The notes under the pieces were generated by a model. It did not search any database, was not told the DNA's origin, and was given only the letters and a program-made list of their open reading frames with translations. Made by a program: the position numbers and the translations under genes. A stretch of DNA of 64,000 nucleotides from the NCBI GenBank assembly GCA_016794465.1, contig JAEUKA010000036.1:310001-374000 (forward strand), read 5' to 3'. The DNA is from Myxococcales bacterium. Its GTDB lineage: Bacteria; Myxococcota_A; Polyangia; Palsa-1104; JAEUJZ01. Positions 1-8,068 of this stretch are shown one piece after another; the stretch's first letter is position 1, and every line of letters begins with the position of its first letter.

Positions 1-2
1 CG

Positions 3-485
3 CTGGTGGTGGCCGAGGGAGAGATCCTCGCCCCCCCGCCGAAGCCGAAAGCGCCTCCGCCCGCTGAAGCGAAGCAGCCGGCGCCTGTACCCGCAAAGTC
101 GGGCAAGGATCACAAGAGCGGACATGGCGACGCGGCGGCGAGTGGTCGCTCGCAGAGCCTGGCGCTCTTGTTGATGGCGGCGGTGTTCTTGGTGATTGGA
201 CTGTTCGCGCCGCCCGCGTTTCTGGCCCACTTGACGGTGTTTGTGCTGGCTTGTTTCGTCGGCTGGCAGGTGGTGTGGAACGTGACGCCGGCCCTGCACA
301 CGCCGCTGATGAGCGTCACCAACGCCATCTCCGGCATCATCATCGTCGGCGGCATGCTCAAGGTCAGCGGTCCGGAAGCGGCGCCGGCAACGATCCTGGC
401 CGCCGTGGCGGTGCTGCTCTCAACCATCAACATCGCGGGTGGCTTCCTCGTCACCCAGCGGATGCTGAAGATGTTCCGCAAGTAG
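3..485 (+). CDS. pntA: NAD(P) transhydrogenase alpha subunit, C-terminal part (5' end outside window)
   Basis: This reading frame is already open at the window edge, so the NAD(H)-binding part lies upstream. The visible part is a short segment resembling the end of the nucleotide-binding domain, a Pro/Ala/Lys-rich linker (about residues 10-45), and four hydrophobic helices. The helices match the membrane part of PntA (typical stretch [13 protein letters not shown]). PntAB couples inward proton flow to hydride transfer from NADH to NADP+. The gene ends 7 bp before pntB, so the two are certainly co-transcribed. I cannot tell whether this is one full-length PntA or a separate alpha-2 chain, because the join is outside the window; the continuous frame favours the former. 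Confidence 0.85.
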   Translation: MVVAEGEILAPPPKPKAPPPAEAKQPAPVPAKSGKDHKSGHGDAAASGRSQSLALLLMAAVFLVIGLFAPPAFLAHLTVFVLACFVGWQVVWNVTPALHTPLMSVTNAISGIIIVGGMLKVSGPEAAPATILAAVAVLLSTINIAGGFLVTQRMLKMFRK

Positions 486-492
486 GTGCCCC

Positions 493-1923
493 ATGCAGAC
501 GAGTCTCGTCACAGTTTCCTATCTTGCGGCCGGTGTGCTGTTCATCTTAAGCCTCGGCGGTCTATCGAATCAGTCATCGGCCCGTCGCGGCAACGCGTTT
601 GGCATCATCGGCATGCTGCTGGCGGTCGTGGCCACCGCGCTGACGGCATTTTCCCAGGTCACCACCCAGCTGCAGTCAGTGGGCATGCTGGCCGGAGCCG
701 TGGCAGTGGGCGCAACCATCGGTGCTGTCGTCGCCGCCCGTGTCGCGATGACCAGCATGCCGGAGCTGGTCGCGATCCTGCATAGCTTCGTCGGCGCCGC
801 TGCCGTTCTGGTCGGGATCGCCAGCTATCTGTCTCCCGATGCCCAGCTAACCGGTGTGGAAGTCACCATCCACGAGATCGAGATCTTCCTCGGCGTACTC
901 ATTGGCGCGGTGACGTTTACGGGATCGATCGTCGCGTTTGGCAAGCTGCGCGGCACGATTCGATCGAAGCCGCTGCTGCTCCCCGGGCGACATCTCTTAA
1001 ACCTGGGGATGCTGATTGGGTCGGCGTACCTGTTGTCGCGCTTTTTGGCGGTACCCTCCCCGGCTGCCACGACCGAGCTGCTCATCCTGACCGGCGTGGC
1101 CTGCGTGCTGGGCATTCACTTGGTGATGGCGATTGGCGGAGCGGACATGCCGGTGGTCGTCTCGATGCTCAACAGCTACTCGGGCTGGGCGGCGGCGGCG
1201 GCGGGCTTCATGCTGTCGAACGACCTCTTGATCATCACCGGCGCACTGGTTGGCTCGTCGGGCGCGATCCTCAGCTACATCATGTGCAAGGCGATGAACC
1301 GCTCGATCTGGAACGTCATCTTTGGCGGCTTCGGAGCCGATGAAGGGGCCGCACCCGCCAAGCCCAAGGAAGGTGGCGGCGAGCAGCGCGAGGTAGTCTC
1401 CGTCACCGGTGAAGCGACCGCCGAGCTGATGCGCGAAGCCAAGAGCGTCATCATCATCCCTGGCTACGGCATGGCAGTCGCCCAGGCGCAGTATCCGCTG
1501 TACGAGATTGCCAAGCTGCTGCGCGAGCGCGGGGCCACGGTCCGTTTTGCGATTCACCCCGTCGCCGGTCGGCTGCCCGGTCACATGAACGTGCTGCTCG
1601 CGGAGGCCAAGGTCCCGTACGACATCGTGCTGGAGATGGACGAGATCAACGCCGACTTCCCAACCACCGACCTGGCGCTGGTGATTGGGGCCAACGACAT
1701 CGTGAATCCCTCGGCGCTCGACGACACTTCCAGTCCGATCTACGGCATGCCGGTGCTGGAGGTGTGGAAGGCCAAGACCTCGGTAGTGATGAAGCGCAGC
1801 ATGGCCTCGGGCTACGCCGGCATCGAAAACCCGCTGTTCTTCCGCGACAACACCCGCATGCTGTTCGGCGACGCCAAGAAGCAGGTCGACGCGATCCTCA
1901 CCGCACTCCGCGACAACAAGTAA
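493..1923 (+). CDS. pntB: NAD(P) transhydrogenase subunit beta
   Basis: The product has 476 residues, close to the usual 460-480 for PntB. The first ~280 residues are a series of hydrophobic helices forming the proton channel. A charged linker (about 285-305) leads to the cytoplasmic NADP(H)-binding domain III. Its fingerprint [10 protein letters not shown] is near residue 323, followed by the conserved [18 protein letters not shown] segment near 355 and GANDIVNP near 399. With pntA just upstream it forms the inner-membrane transhydrogenase, a source of NADPH. The start is the first ATG after pntA. The gene is complete and appears ordinary. Confidence 0.97.
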   Translation: MQTSLVTVSYLAAGVLFILSLGGLSNQSSARRGNAFGIIGMLLAVVATALTAFSQVTTQLQSVGMLAGAVAVGATIGAVVAARVAMTSMPELVAILHSFVGAAAVLVGIASYLSPDAQLTGVEVTIHEIEIFLGVLIGAVTFTGSIVAFGKLRGTIRSKPLLLPGRHLLNLGMLIGSAYLLSRFLAVPSPAATTELLILTGVACVLGIHLVMAIGGADMPVVVSMLNSYSGWAAAAAGFMLSNDLLIITGALVGSSGAILSYIMCKAMNRSIWNVIFGGFGADEGAAPAKPKEGGGEQREVVSVTGEATAELMREAKSVIIIPGYGMAVAQAQYPLYEIAKLLRERGATVRFAIHPVAGRLPGHMNVLLAEAKVPYDIVLEMDEINADFPTTDLALVIGANDIVNPSALDDTSSPIYGMPVLEVWKAKTSVVMKRSMASGYAGIENPLFFRDNTRMLFGDAKKQVDAILTALRDNK

Positions 1924-1937
1924 AAAGGAGGCGTTCG

Positions 1938-2969
1938 ATGTACCTTGCAGGTCTGGGCAAGAGTCCTCTCCCGTTTGACATGTTTGCGTTGGCTGGTGAT
2001 GCCGAGCTGGCACGGCGGCAGGACAAGCTGACCAGCATCTATCACCGAGGCCAAGCGCTGGTGTGGGATGGCCAAGCGGTCCTGGCCGAGCTGCTCGCCA
2101 AGCATGGTGGGATTCGGCTTGAGCCGGCGCAGCGCAACGCCATCGGTCAGATCATGCAGGTGCTGATGTGGGGAGAGCTGGCGGCATGGAAGATTGCCAG
2201 TCAGCTGGCGGATACGTTTGTGCCACTGGCGCCGAAGCTGGCGGCGACCTCGCAAGCGCACGACGAGGCGCGACACTTTTACGTCCTGCACGACTACTTG
2301 CAAGCGCTGCCGTTTACGCCCCAGCCGCTCAATCGGCAGACGCGCCTGCTGCTGGATGGCGTGCTGCTCACCGACAACCCGCTGCACAAGGTGATGGGCA
2401 TGCAGCTAATGATCGAGGCGCTGGCGCTGACGATCTTCCAAGCGATTCGCGAGTCGCAGGCCGAGCCGGTGCTGTGTGAGCTGCTCCGTTACTTTGAGAA
2501 AGACGAAGCGCGCCACGTGGGGCTGGGGGTGCAGTATCTGCCAACACAGATGAAGGGTCTGAGTCGCTGGCAAGAGCGGCGGATGATTGCGTTTCAAGTC
2601 CAGCTGCTGGCGGCGGCGCTGCTCGAGCTGAAGGCGCTGGAACCACACATGCGGCTGCTCGGCATTGATCCGCGCACAGTGTATCTGCTGGGAACGGCCA
2701 AGCAGGCGCTGGTGTTCGAGATGCTGTGGAAAGAACAGGGAACGACCGATCAGGAAGAAGAGTCGCTGGCGTCACGGCTGCTCACGGCGACGGGCGAGCT
2801 GCTGTTTCCCGAGCCTCAGCCAGGACAGAGTGCGGTGCGGCGGTACTACCGAGCAGCGACGCTGGCTCTGCAGACGCTGCGCCGGGGAATGCCCGAAAAT
2901 GTGCCGGCTTCTTCGATTGATCCAGAGTCCGAAGCCCAGCTACCCAGCGCCGCAGTCTGGCGATCCTGA
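1938..2969 (+). CDS. Ferritin-like di-iron protein (putative oxygenase)
   Basis: The 343-residue alpha-helical protein carries two E-x-x-H type motifs, EARHF near residue 110 and DEARHV near residue 189. This is the pattern of carboxylate-bridged di-iron proteins of the ferritin-like superfamily, including AurF-like N-oxygenases. The ATG is chosen because a strong ribosome binding site (AAAAAGGAGG) sits just upstream; a longer frame runs back into pntB but has no such support. It follows pntB by 14 bp and probably shares its transcript. There is no signal peptide, so it should be cytoplasmic. The substrate is unknown; the operon link to NADPH generation suggests a redox role, which is inference. 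Confidence 0.72.
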   Translation: MYLAGLGKSPLPFDMFALAGDAELARRQDKLTSIYHRGQALVWDGQAVLAELLAKHGGIRLEPAQRNAIGQIMQVLMWGELAAWKIASQLADTFVPLAPKLAATSQAHDEARHFYVLHDYLQALPFTPQPLNRQTRLLLDGVLLTDNPLHKVMGMQLMIEALALTIFQAIRESQAEPVLCELLRYFEKDEARHVGLGVQYLPTQMKGLSRWQERRMIAFQVQLLAAALLELKALEPHMRLLGIDPRTVYLLGTAKQALVFEMLWKEQGTTDQEEESLASRLLTATGELLFPEPQPGQSAVRRYYRAATLALQTLRRGMPENVPASSIDPESEAQLPSAAVWRS

Positions 2970-3009
2970 TCACTCTGTGGTGAAGCGCTCTGCCTGATAC
3001 GATAGGCAG

Positions 3010-4185
3010 ATGCGAACCGACACGCGCCTCGCGCTGCTTTTGTCGACCCTGACCGGCGGTCTTTGGGGCTGTCACTCTCCCGCAATTCCCGCACACATTC
3101 CTACCGAGCTGCGCAGTCCGTTTGTCGGCTACAAGAGCGCGACCTATGCCCGCGACGCGATGTGGCTGTGCAAGCCGGGCCTGCCTGAGAGTGTCTGTCA
3201 GCGCGATCTCACCGCAACCGAGGTTCATCCCGATGGCACGCGCACGGTGGTGCCGCAAGAGCCCGCCAAAGATCCGCCAGTGGACTGCTTTTACATCTAT
3301 CCCACCGTCGATCTTTCGCTGACCCCGGCCAATCACACCGACTTTTCAGATCTTCACCTGATGCAGCGCACTGTGCTCGCGCAGGCGGCTCGCTTTGGTG
3401 AGGTCTGTGCCGTGTACGCGCCGCTCTATCGCCAGGTCAGCATCGGTACCTACTTCGCCCGTGAGCAGCGCCGCGAGCAGTTCTTAGCGACCGCGTACTC
3501 TGACGTACTCGACGCATTCCTACACTACATGGGGCAGTACAACCGAGGTCGCAAGGTGGTGCTGGTAGGACACTCCCAAGGTGCCGATATGATCTCGCGG
3601 CTATTGCGGCAGATCTTCGATAACGATGCGACGATGCGCGAGCGGCTGCTGCTAGCGCTGCCGATTGGGGGTCCGGTGGAGGTTCCCAAAGGTCAGCTCA
3701 GCGGCGGTAGCTTTGCCCACATTCCTTTGTGCAGTCGGCCCGGCGAGATCGGCTGTGTGGTCGCATTTCGTAGCTATCGTGCCGGCGGCGACACCAGCAA
3801 AGCGATCTTCCCTCCGCCCGCTGGCCATGAGCCCGCCTGTGTGAATCCCGTCGAGTCAAGTTCCAGCGAGCCGAGGCGTCTGTCGCGAGCCTACTTCCCG
3901 GTCGATGAACGGACGCGCAAACAGCTACAGGGAATCGAAGGAATCACCACTCCTTTTGTGCTGTTCCGCAGTCACTACAACGCAGAGTGTATGACCGGAC
4001 CGACGGGCTACCGCTACTTGGGAGTCTCCTCGGCCCAGGGCCCCGATGCCAAGCAAGTCGAACCAGTCGATCTCAACGACAAGCGCCTCAACCGGAGCTT
4101 CGGAACCCATGTCCTGGACATGCAGTTTGCGCAGGGGGACTTGATCGAGCTGATTGGGAAGCGGCTTGGCAGCGTCGCTCCGTAA
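3010..4185 (+). CDS. DUF3089 alpha/beta-hydrolase-like lipoprotein
   Basis: The N-terminus has a short basic stretch, a hydrophobic core and Cys21, consistent with a secreted lipoprotein. The DCFYIYPTVDLS segment (about residues 95-106) and the nucleophile-elbow motif GHSQGAD (about residues 187-193) are typical of DUF3089 proteins, which have an alpha/beta-hydrolase fold. The length of 391 residues fits the family. It is probably an extracytoplasmic serine hydrolase or esterase of unknown substrate. It follows the ferritin-like gene by 40 bp on the same strand but has no obvious functional tie to it. Confidence 0.82.
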   Translation: MRTDTRLALLLSTLTGGLWGCHSPAIPAHIPTELRSPFVGYKSATYARDAMWLCKPGLPESVCQRDLTATEVHPDGTRTVVPQEPAKDPPVDCFYIYPTVDLSLTPANHTDFSDLHLMQRTVLAQAARFGEVCAVYAPLYRQVSIGTYFAREQRREQFLATAYSDVLDAFLHYMGQYNRGRKVVLVGHSQGADMISRLLRQIFDNDATMRERLLLALPIGGPVEVPKGQLSGGSFAHIPLCSRPGEIGCVVAFRSYRAGGDTSKAIFPPPAGHEPACVNPVESSSSEPRRLSRAYFPVDERTRKQLQGIEGITTPFVLFRSHYNAECMTGPTGYRYLGVSSAQGPDAKQVEPVDLNDKRLNRSFGTHVLDMQFAQGDLIELIGKRLGSVAP

Positions 4186-4210
4186 GATTCAGTCTGCGCA
4201 GAACGTACGA

Positions 4211-4807
4211 CTACCGCAGCGCCACCAGCTTGAGCTTTTGATTGCGCTGCTGTTTCCGGCCCAGCGATTCCAGCCAGCTGGTCGTTGCTTCCTGCACCGC
4301 GTGCTGAATCGCTTCCTGCTGGAGGTTCTGCAAGAGCAGACTGGCAAACTGCGGATCGCCAGTCGCAGAGCCCGTCACCGTCGCGCCGCCCGACACCATC
4401 GCCACCACTCGCCGCGCCGGCAGAGCCGAGACAATCAGCGAGACATCCGCGCTCACTTCCACGTCTCCTTGCGGAGTGTTGCGCCGCGACAAGCTGGTCA
4501 CACTGCCATCAATGCTGTAGCCAGACATCACTAGGCTTAGGTTGCGCGAGTCCTCAAAGACCCGCAGCAGCGACGAGGATCGGAGTTCCTTCAGCAGGGC
4601 ACTGCGCAGCACCACAGACAGATCGGGAATCACGGTCGATTTCACTTTGGAGCCACAGCTGCCAATGACCGCAGGAGCCCGATTTTGACTGTCCGTGGCT
4701 CGCGCTGAAGGAGTCCCTACTGGCGAATTTCTCGACGGAACATCCGAGAAGCCGAGCATCACCAGCAGCCACATCGCCCCCCGCAACAGGAGCACTCTGT
4801 CTGCCAT
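4211..4807 (-). CDS. Secreted hypothetical protein
   Basis: I chose the ATG at 4807, which begins MADRVLLLRGAMWLLVMLGF, a clear signal sequence; a longer frame to 4930 adds a charged stretch unlikely to be translated. The mature part (198 residues in total with the signal) is unrecognised. It has an alternating hydrophobic pattern in the middle (SVVLRSALLKEL, VSADVSLIVSALPARRVVAMVSGG) and a helical, Gln-rich tail. This loosely resembles small periplasmic proteins of the CsgG/LpoB type, but I cannot confirm that. It is convergent with the DUF3089 gene. Confidence 0.55.
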   Translation of the reverse strand: MADRVLLLRGAMWLLVMLGFSDVPSRNSPVGTPSARATDSQNRAPAVIGSCGSKVKSTVIPDLSVVLRSALLKELRSSSLLRVFEDSRNLSLVMSGYSIDGSVTSLSRRNTPQGDVEVSADVSLIVSALPARRVVAMVSGGATVTGSATGDPQFASLLLQNLQQEAIQHAVQEATTSWLESLGRKQQRNQKLKLVALR

Positions 4808-5019
4808 TCCAGAGCGATTCCTGCTGCTGCGATCCCAGCGCTCCCAGATCGTTCGATGCGAATGCTCAAGATCGTCTCGCATCCGACCCCCCTTGGTTGG
4901 CCAAGCGATGACCCAGCTCCAATCTATCACTCGGGGGCCTTGATTCGGTCTAGCAAAATCTACAGAAAGTACGATTCCTGCAAAGACTACTCACGCCGCT
5001 TCCGACATACAGAGACTCC

Positions 5020-5033
5020 GTACCAATTGGTAC
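5020..5033. promoter_or_regulatory. 14-bp perfect palindrome, possible operator
   Basis: GTACCAATTGGTAC is a perfect palindrome lying 13 bp beyond the stop of the TonB-like gene and about 210 bp upstream of the start of the secreted hypothetical gene at 4807. Size and symmetry fit a dimeric regulator site. No T-run follows, so a terminator is less likely. No regulator gene is adjacent. Confidence 0.3.
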
Positions 5034-5045
5034 AGCGATCTGGGC

Positions 5046-5867
5046 TTACTCTGGCAACTGAGAAAGCAACTCAACTTGCGTTTCGATCTTGCCGGCAAAG
5101 GCGTGATTGGTTTGGGAGGAGCCCGGACTACCGTTGGCATCGAAGGTCTGCCAAAAAGGAACCAGCAGCGGAATTCCACGGGAAGGAGTGCGGGCATTGG
5201 CGGCTCGATCGGTCATCGGCGCCAGCGCTTTGGGAAGCGTCACCGCGTAGCCGGCCCGAACTCGCCAGCGACTCAGCATCGGTCGACGCTCTTCCTGTGG
5301 TGGATACGCCGCAAACGCATCCCGCAGGGCCTGCATCGCTTCCCCATCAAGCTGTGCGCTGCCAGAAGGCAGAATCACATCGATCGCCAGCACTTGCCCG
5401 GTTGCCGAGGTATGCACCGCTAGCTCAACGGTGCGCGTGGTAGCCGGTCGCTCGTAGCCGCGCTGCACCGCATCAACCGCATCTTGCTGTTCCACATGCG
5501 GATCGGTACTCAGTTTGCGCCCCGGCGCGTCTTGCACAGGCGGACTCGGACTGGTCAGCTGGCGCATCAGCATCTTGGGCTTTGTCTCGTCGGTGATTTG
5601 CTCTCGAGTGGGCCGAAAGCGCGTACTTGCCGCGCGCCGAATTGCTCCCCAGTCTGCAAGCGCCATCGGTGAATCTCGTGGCATCAGCCGTGGGTCGTTC
5701 AGCAGCAGATCCAGCGACTTCCCTTTCTGGGGTGCGGAAGGAGTCGCCAGCGCGGAAGGAGTCGCCGGTGCGGAAGGAGTCGCCGGTGCAGCGGGCGGTG
5801 CGGCCACACTCTGCTTGGCGAGCACGGCTGCCAGCACGAACGTACAAACTTGTGTCACTGCGCGCAT
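5046..5867 (-). CDS. Secreted protein with TonB-like C-terminal domain
   Basis: The N-terminus is a signal peptide (MRAVTQVCTFVLAAVLAKQSVA, cleaved near residue 23). A low-complexity linker of repeated APATPS units follows, encoded by an 18-bp tandem repeat at about 5735-5790. The region around residues 150-200 (AVHTSATGQVLAIDVILP, then DGEAMQALRDAFAAYPP) matches the pattern of TonB-family C-terminal domains, in which a beta-strand GxV..v.v..SSG is followed by D..A..A. An N-terminal transmembrane anchor for ExbBD is not evident, so this is probably a free periplasmic TonB-box-like protein and not the energy transducer itself. Confidence 0.6.
   Translation of the reverse strand: MRAVTQVCTFVLAAVLAKQSVAAPPAAPATPSAPATPSALATPSAPQKGKSLDLLLNDPRLMPRDSPMALADWGAIRRAASTRFRPTREQITDETKPKMLMRQLTSPSPPVQDAPGRKLSTDPHVEQQDAVDAVQRGYERPATTRTVELAVHTSATGQVLAIDVILPSGSAQLDGEAMQALRDAFAAYPPQEERRPMLSRWRVRAGYAVTLPKALAPMTDRAANARTPSRGIPLLVPFWQTFDANGSPGSSQTNHAFAGKIETQVELLSQLPE
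5735..5790. repeat. 18-bp in-frame tandem repeat (APATPS linker)
   Basis: The unit GCGGAAGGAGTCGCCGGT recurs about three times with single-base changes inside the TonB-like gene. It encodes the Ala-Pro-Thr-Ser linker on the minus strand. The length is a multiple of three, so changes in copy number would keep the frame. Confidence 0.75.
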
Positions 5868-5942
5868 CTACATCAAGGGATTCACAGCGCCGGATCTCTG
5901 TCAACTACGCAGTGTGCTATTTCCGACGCTGATGTGGCAGTC

Positions 5943-5972
5943 TGCCTGCGACCTGGGACCTGGGACCTGGGG
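5943..5972. repeat. Short CTGGGAC tandem repeat upstream of the TonB-like gene
   Basis: A 7-bp unit (CTGGGAC) occurs about three times in the 111-bp gap between the TonB-like gene and the sulfur-transport operon. It lies in the probable promoter region of the TonB-like gene. I see no further structure there. Confidence 0.5.
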
Positions 5973-5978
5973 ACTCCG

Positions 5979-6413
5979 CTACTGCGAGGGCGTGGTCAAG
6001 TCGTGATACGTGCGGTGAAGTGCCATTCCCACCAGCATCGCCAGCGCGAACAGCAGCGCCGAAGTCGAGCCCGTTGCCACGCCCACAATCGCCGGTCCCG
6101 GACAGAATCCACCCAGTCCCCAGCCAATCCCAAACAGCGCCGATCCAATGATCAGCTTGGCATCCAAGTCGCGAGCGGTCGGCAGGTGAAACTTGTGTCC
6201 AATCAGCGGCACCTTTCGCCGGACAATCAGCGGAAATGCCAGCGCCGAGACGAGAAACGCGCCGCCCATCACCAACGCCAGGCTCGGGTCCCAGCTGCCC
6301 GTGAAGTCGAGGAAGTCCTGCACCTTCTGCGGCTGCATCATCCCCGATACCATCAAGCCGACTCCGAACAGCGCTCCGAGCAACAGCGAAGCCAGACTCT
6401 GTTTGGCGTTCAT
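5979..6413 (-). CDS. DUF6691 / YeeE-YedE family sulfur transport protein (second half)
   Basis: This 144-residue membrane protein starts at the ATG at 6413, preceded by GGAGG. It has four to five hydrophobic helices and the conserved GFCPGPAIVG segment near residue 105, typical of the second half-size YeeE/YedE component. The family imports reduced sulfur such as thiosulfate, or sits with persulfide detoxification genes. Its start overlaps the stop of the upstream half gene by 4 bp (ATGA), so the two halves are translationally coupled and probably assemble together. It is the last gene of the three-gene minus-strand operon. Confidence 0.85.
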   Translation of the reverse strand: MNAKQSLASLLLGALFGVGLMVSGMMQPQKVQDFLDFTGSWDPSLALVMGGAFLVSALAFPLIVRRKVPLIGHKFHLPTARDLDAKLIIGSALFGIGWGLGGFCPGPAIVGVATGSTSALLFALAMLVGMALHRTYHDLTTPSQ

Positions 6414-6841
6414 GACGCACCTCCGAAAACGTGTCGTGACAGGAAGACCGCGAGCGCACCACTTGCGATGAACGTCAGCGTTGCGACCAGAGAGCGGGGC
6501 GAGCGACGGGCCAGGCCGCAGACTCCGTGACCACTGGTGCAGCCGCTGCCGAGCCGTGTCCCAAAGCCGACCAGCAGACCAGACAGCAGGATTGTGCGCG
6601 TCGAGGCCTGCGAGCTGATCTCCGGAAGGTGTCCGGTGACCAGCAGCGCTCCAAGCGGCGCCGTCATCATTCCTATCAAGAACAGCGCTCGCCACGACGC
6701 ATCTCCTTTCGAGGGATGGAGCAGTCCGCCGACGATGCCGCTGATGCCAGCGATCCGCCCTTTCAGTAGGAGCATCAGCGACGCCGCCGTCCCAATCAGG
6801 AGTCCACCAAGCAGAGCCGAGTAGGGAGTAAAATGAGGCAT
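6410..6841 (-). CDS. YeeE/YedE family sulfur transport protein (first half)
   Basis: This 143-residue membrane protein carries the signature GSGCTSGHGVCGLARRS near residues 98-112. The conserved cysteines are those used by YeeE to pass thiosulfate or persulfide along the pore. Together with the coupled DUF6691 gene it makes a complete two-part transporter, where YeeE of E. coli is one chain. It lies 50 bp downstream of the TauE/SafE gene in the same direction. Confidence 0.88.
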   Translation of the reverse strand: MPHFTPYSALLGGLLIGTAASLMLLLKGRIAGISGIVGGLLHPSKGDASWRALFLIGMMTAPLGALLVTGHLPEISSQASTRTILLSGLLVGFGTRLGSGCTSGHGVCGLARRSPRSLVATLTFIASGALAVFLSRHVFGGAS

Positions 6842-6891
6842 GTTCGATTCCTCTTATTGCATGGTCTGGGAGAGTTGAACCCTGCGTCCGC

Positions 6892-7665
6892 CTACCAGAA
6901 CGTCCGCACCAACATCAAGGCCGACACCGCCAGCAGCAGCCCCGCAAACAGCTTCCGGAGCATCAGCGCCGGGACTCGCTGCGACAGCAGACCACCGACC
7001 AAGCTGCTCGCGCCCATCGCTGCCGACAGGATCGCCACCAGCTGCCAGTTCACCGTCGCATGACCCAGATATCCCAGCGATCCGGCAAACGACTGCATCG
7101 CAATCACCAGCAGCGACGTTCCGACCGCGCGCTCCATCGTCAGTCCACCAAACAGCGCCAACGCCGGTACCACCAAAAAGCCGCCGCCCGCCCCAAGCAT
7201 TCCCGCCACCAGTCCAGTTGGGAAGCCGATCGCCGCACCTTGCCACGGAATCCGCGCCGCCGTCCCGTTGCCACCCGCCACCGCTGCATCAGACTTGGCT
7301 TTGGACCCACGGCCACGGCCACGCAGCATCTGCACCGCACTTACGACCATCAACGCCACAAAGCCGGCCAGCAGGACCTGCGACGGAATATAGTGGGCGA
7401 CACGTCCTCCCAGGTACGAGCCCGCCATGCCGCTCACGCCGAAGACAATCCCCGTTGCCAGCACCACTCGTCCCGCCTGGGCATGCAGCAGCATTGCCAC
7501 CAGCGTCGTCGCCGCCATCACCAGCTGCGAGGTCGCCAGCGCATCTTTCGGCGCCAGCTTGAGCACGTACAGCAGCACCGGCACCAGCAGCACCGAGCCT
7601 CCACCCCCGAGCATTCCCAGGAGCACGCCGATGAAAAGTGCCAGTACGGTTGCGATTCCCAGCAT
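6892..7665 (-). CDS. TauE/SafE (TSUP) family sulfite/sulfonate exporter
   Basis: The 257-residue protein has eight hydrophobic segments in two similar halves, with the glycine-rich repeats GMLGGGGSVLLVPVLLY (near residue 20) and GMLGAGGGFLVVPALALFGG (near residue 160) that define TSUP permeases. The family exports sulfite, sulfoacetate or related organosulfur anions. A ribosome binding site (AAGGAACGGAAG) precedes the ATG at 7665. It is the first gene of an operon with the YeeE/DUF6691 pair, suggesting combined uptake and export of inorganic sulfur species. A rhodanese or persulfide dioxygenase, common in such loci, is missing here. Confidence 0.88.
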   Translation of the reverse strand: MLGIATVLALFIGVLLGMLGGGGSVLLVPVLLYVLKLAPKDALATSQLVMAATTLVAMLLHAQAGRVVLATGIVFGVSGMAGSYLGGRVAHYIPSQVLLAGFVALMVVSAVQMLRGRGRGSKAKSDAAVAGGNGTAARIPWQGAAIGFPTGLVAGMLGAGGGFLVVPALALFGGLTMERAVGTSLLVIAMQSFAGSLGYLGHATVNWQLVAILSAAMGASSLVGGLLSQRVPALMLRKLFAGLLLAVSALMLVRTFW

Positions 7666-8068
7666 GTTCTTCCGTTCCTTTCGCAGCCGCTGCTGCCCGA
7701 GCGAGGGTCAGAGCAAGTCTTACGCCAAGCTCACGTTCGGTCAGGGTGGCACCGGCCAGCGCGGTCCCATCACTCGGAGCCGCCGCCCCAGTCCTGCACG
7801 CCCAGGCCGCACTCACCGTTTCAGCAGCCAGCGCAGCCGTCGTTTCAACTTGAAACAGCGCTGTTTCAGCAGAACGCGACCGACTACCAAGCACAGCCTG
7901 CGCGGCGCAAACGCTGGCTTGACAGAAAAAGCTGAGTCGCGGTAGCTATTTGGGCTCTTCATCGGCTGCAACCACTGCGGCCACCCAGCCTCCACCATAG
8001 GGAACTGCGTCCGGTGCGCTGGGGTCTTTTGTCAAGAAACCTCACACACGCAGGAAAGAACGAAATCC
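7666..8068. other. 403-bp divergent intergenic region
   Basis: This gap separates the minus-strand sulfur operon from rplC on the plus strand, so it must hold both promoters. Open frames here (for example 61 codons on the minus strand at 7813-7998) show no family resemblance and no good ribosome binding site, so I do not call a gene. The notable content is the palindrome cluster at 7818-7872, listed separately. Confidence 0.7.
7818..7872. promoter_or_regulatory. Overlapping palindromes and GTTTCA direct repeats, probable operator
   Basis: Two perfect palindromes share an arm: GTTTCAACTTGAAAC (7842-7856) and GAAACAGCGCTGTTTC (7852-7867). The half-site GTTTCAGCAG also occurs as direct repeats at 7818-7827 and 7863-7872, giving three same-orientation GTTTCA half-sites within 55 bp. 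The cluster lies about 175 bp upstream of the TauE/SafE start and about 200 bp upstream of rplC. A dimeric repressor of the sulfur operon is a natural candidate ligand, by inference. Confidence 0.5.

Noticed and set aside
997..2013. 338-codon frame antisense to pntB
   Set aside because: pntB is certain; the shadow translation is His/Arg/Gln-rich and without motifs.
7289..7894. 201-codon minus-strand frame upstream of and overlapping the TauE/SafE gene
   Set aside because: Most of it overlaps the permease gene in another frame, and the remainder has no family resemblance or ribosome binding site.
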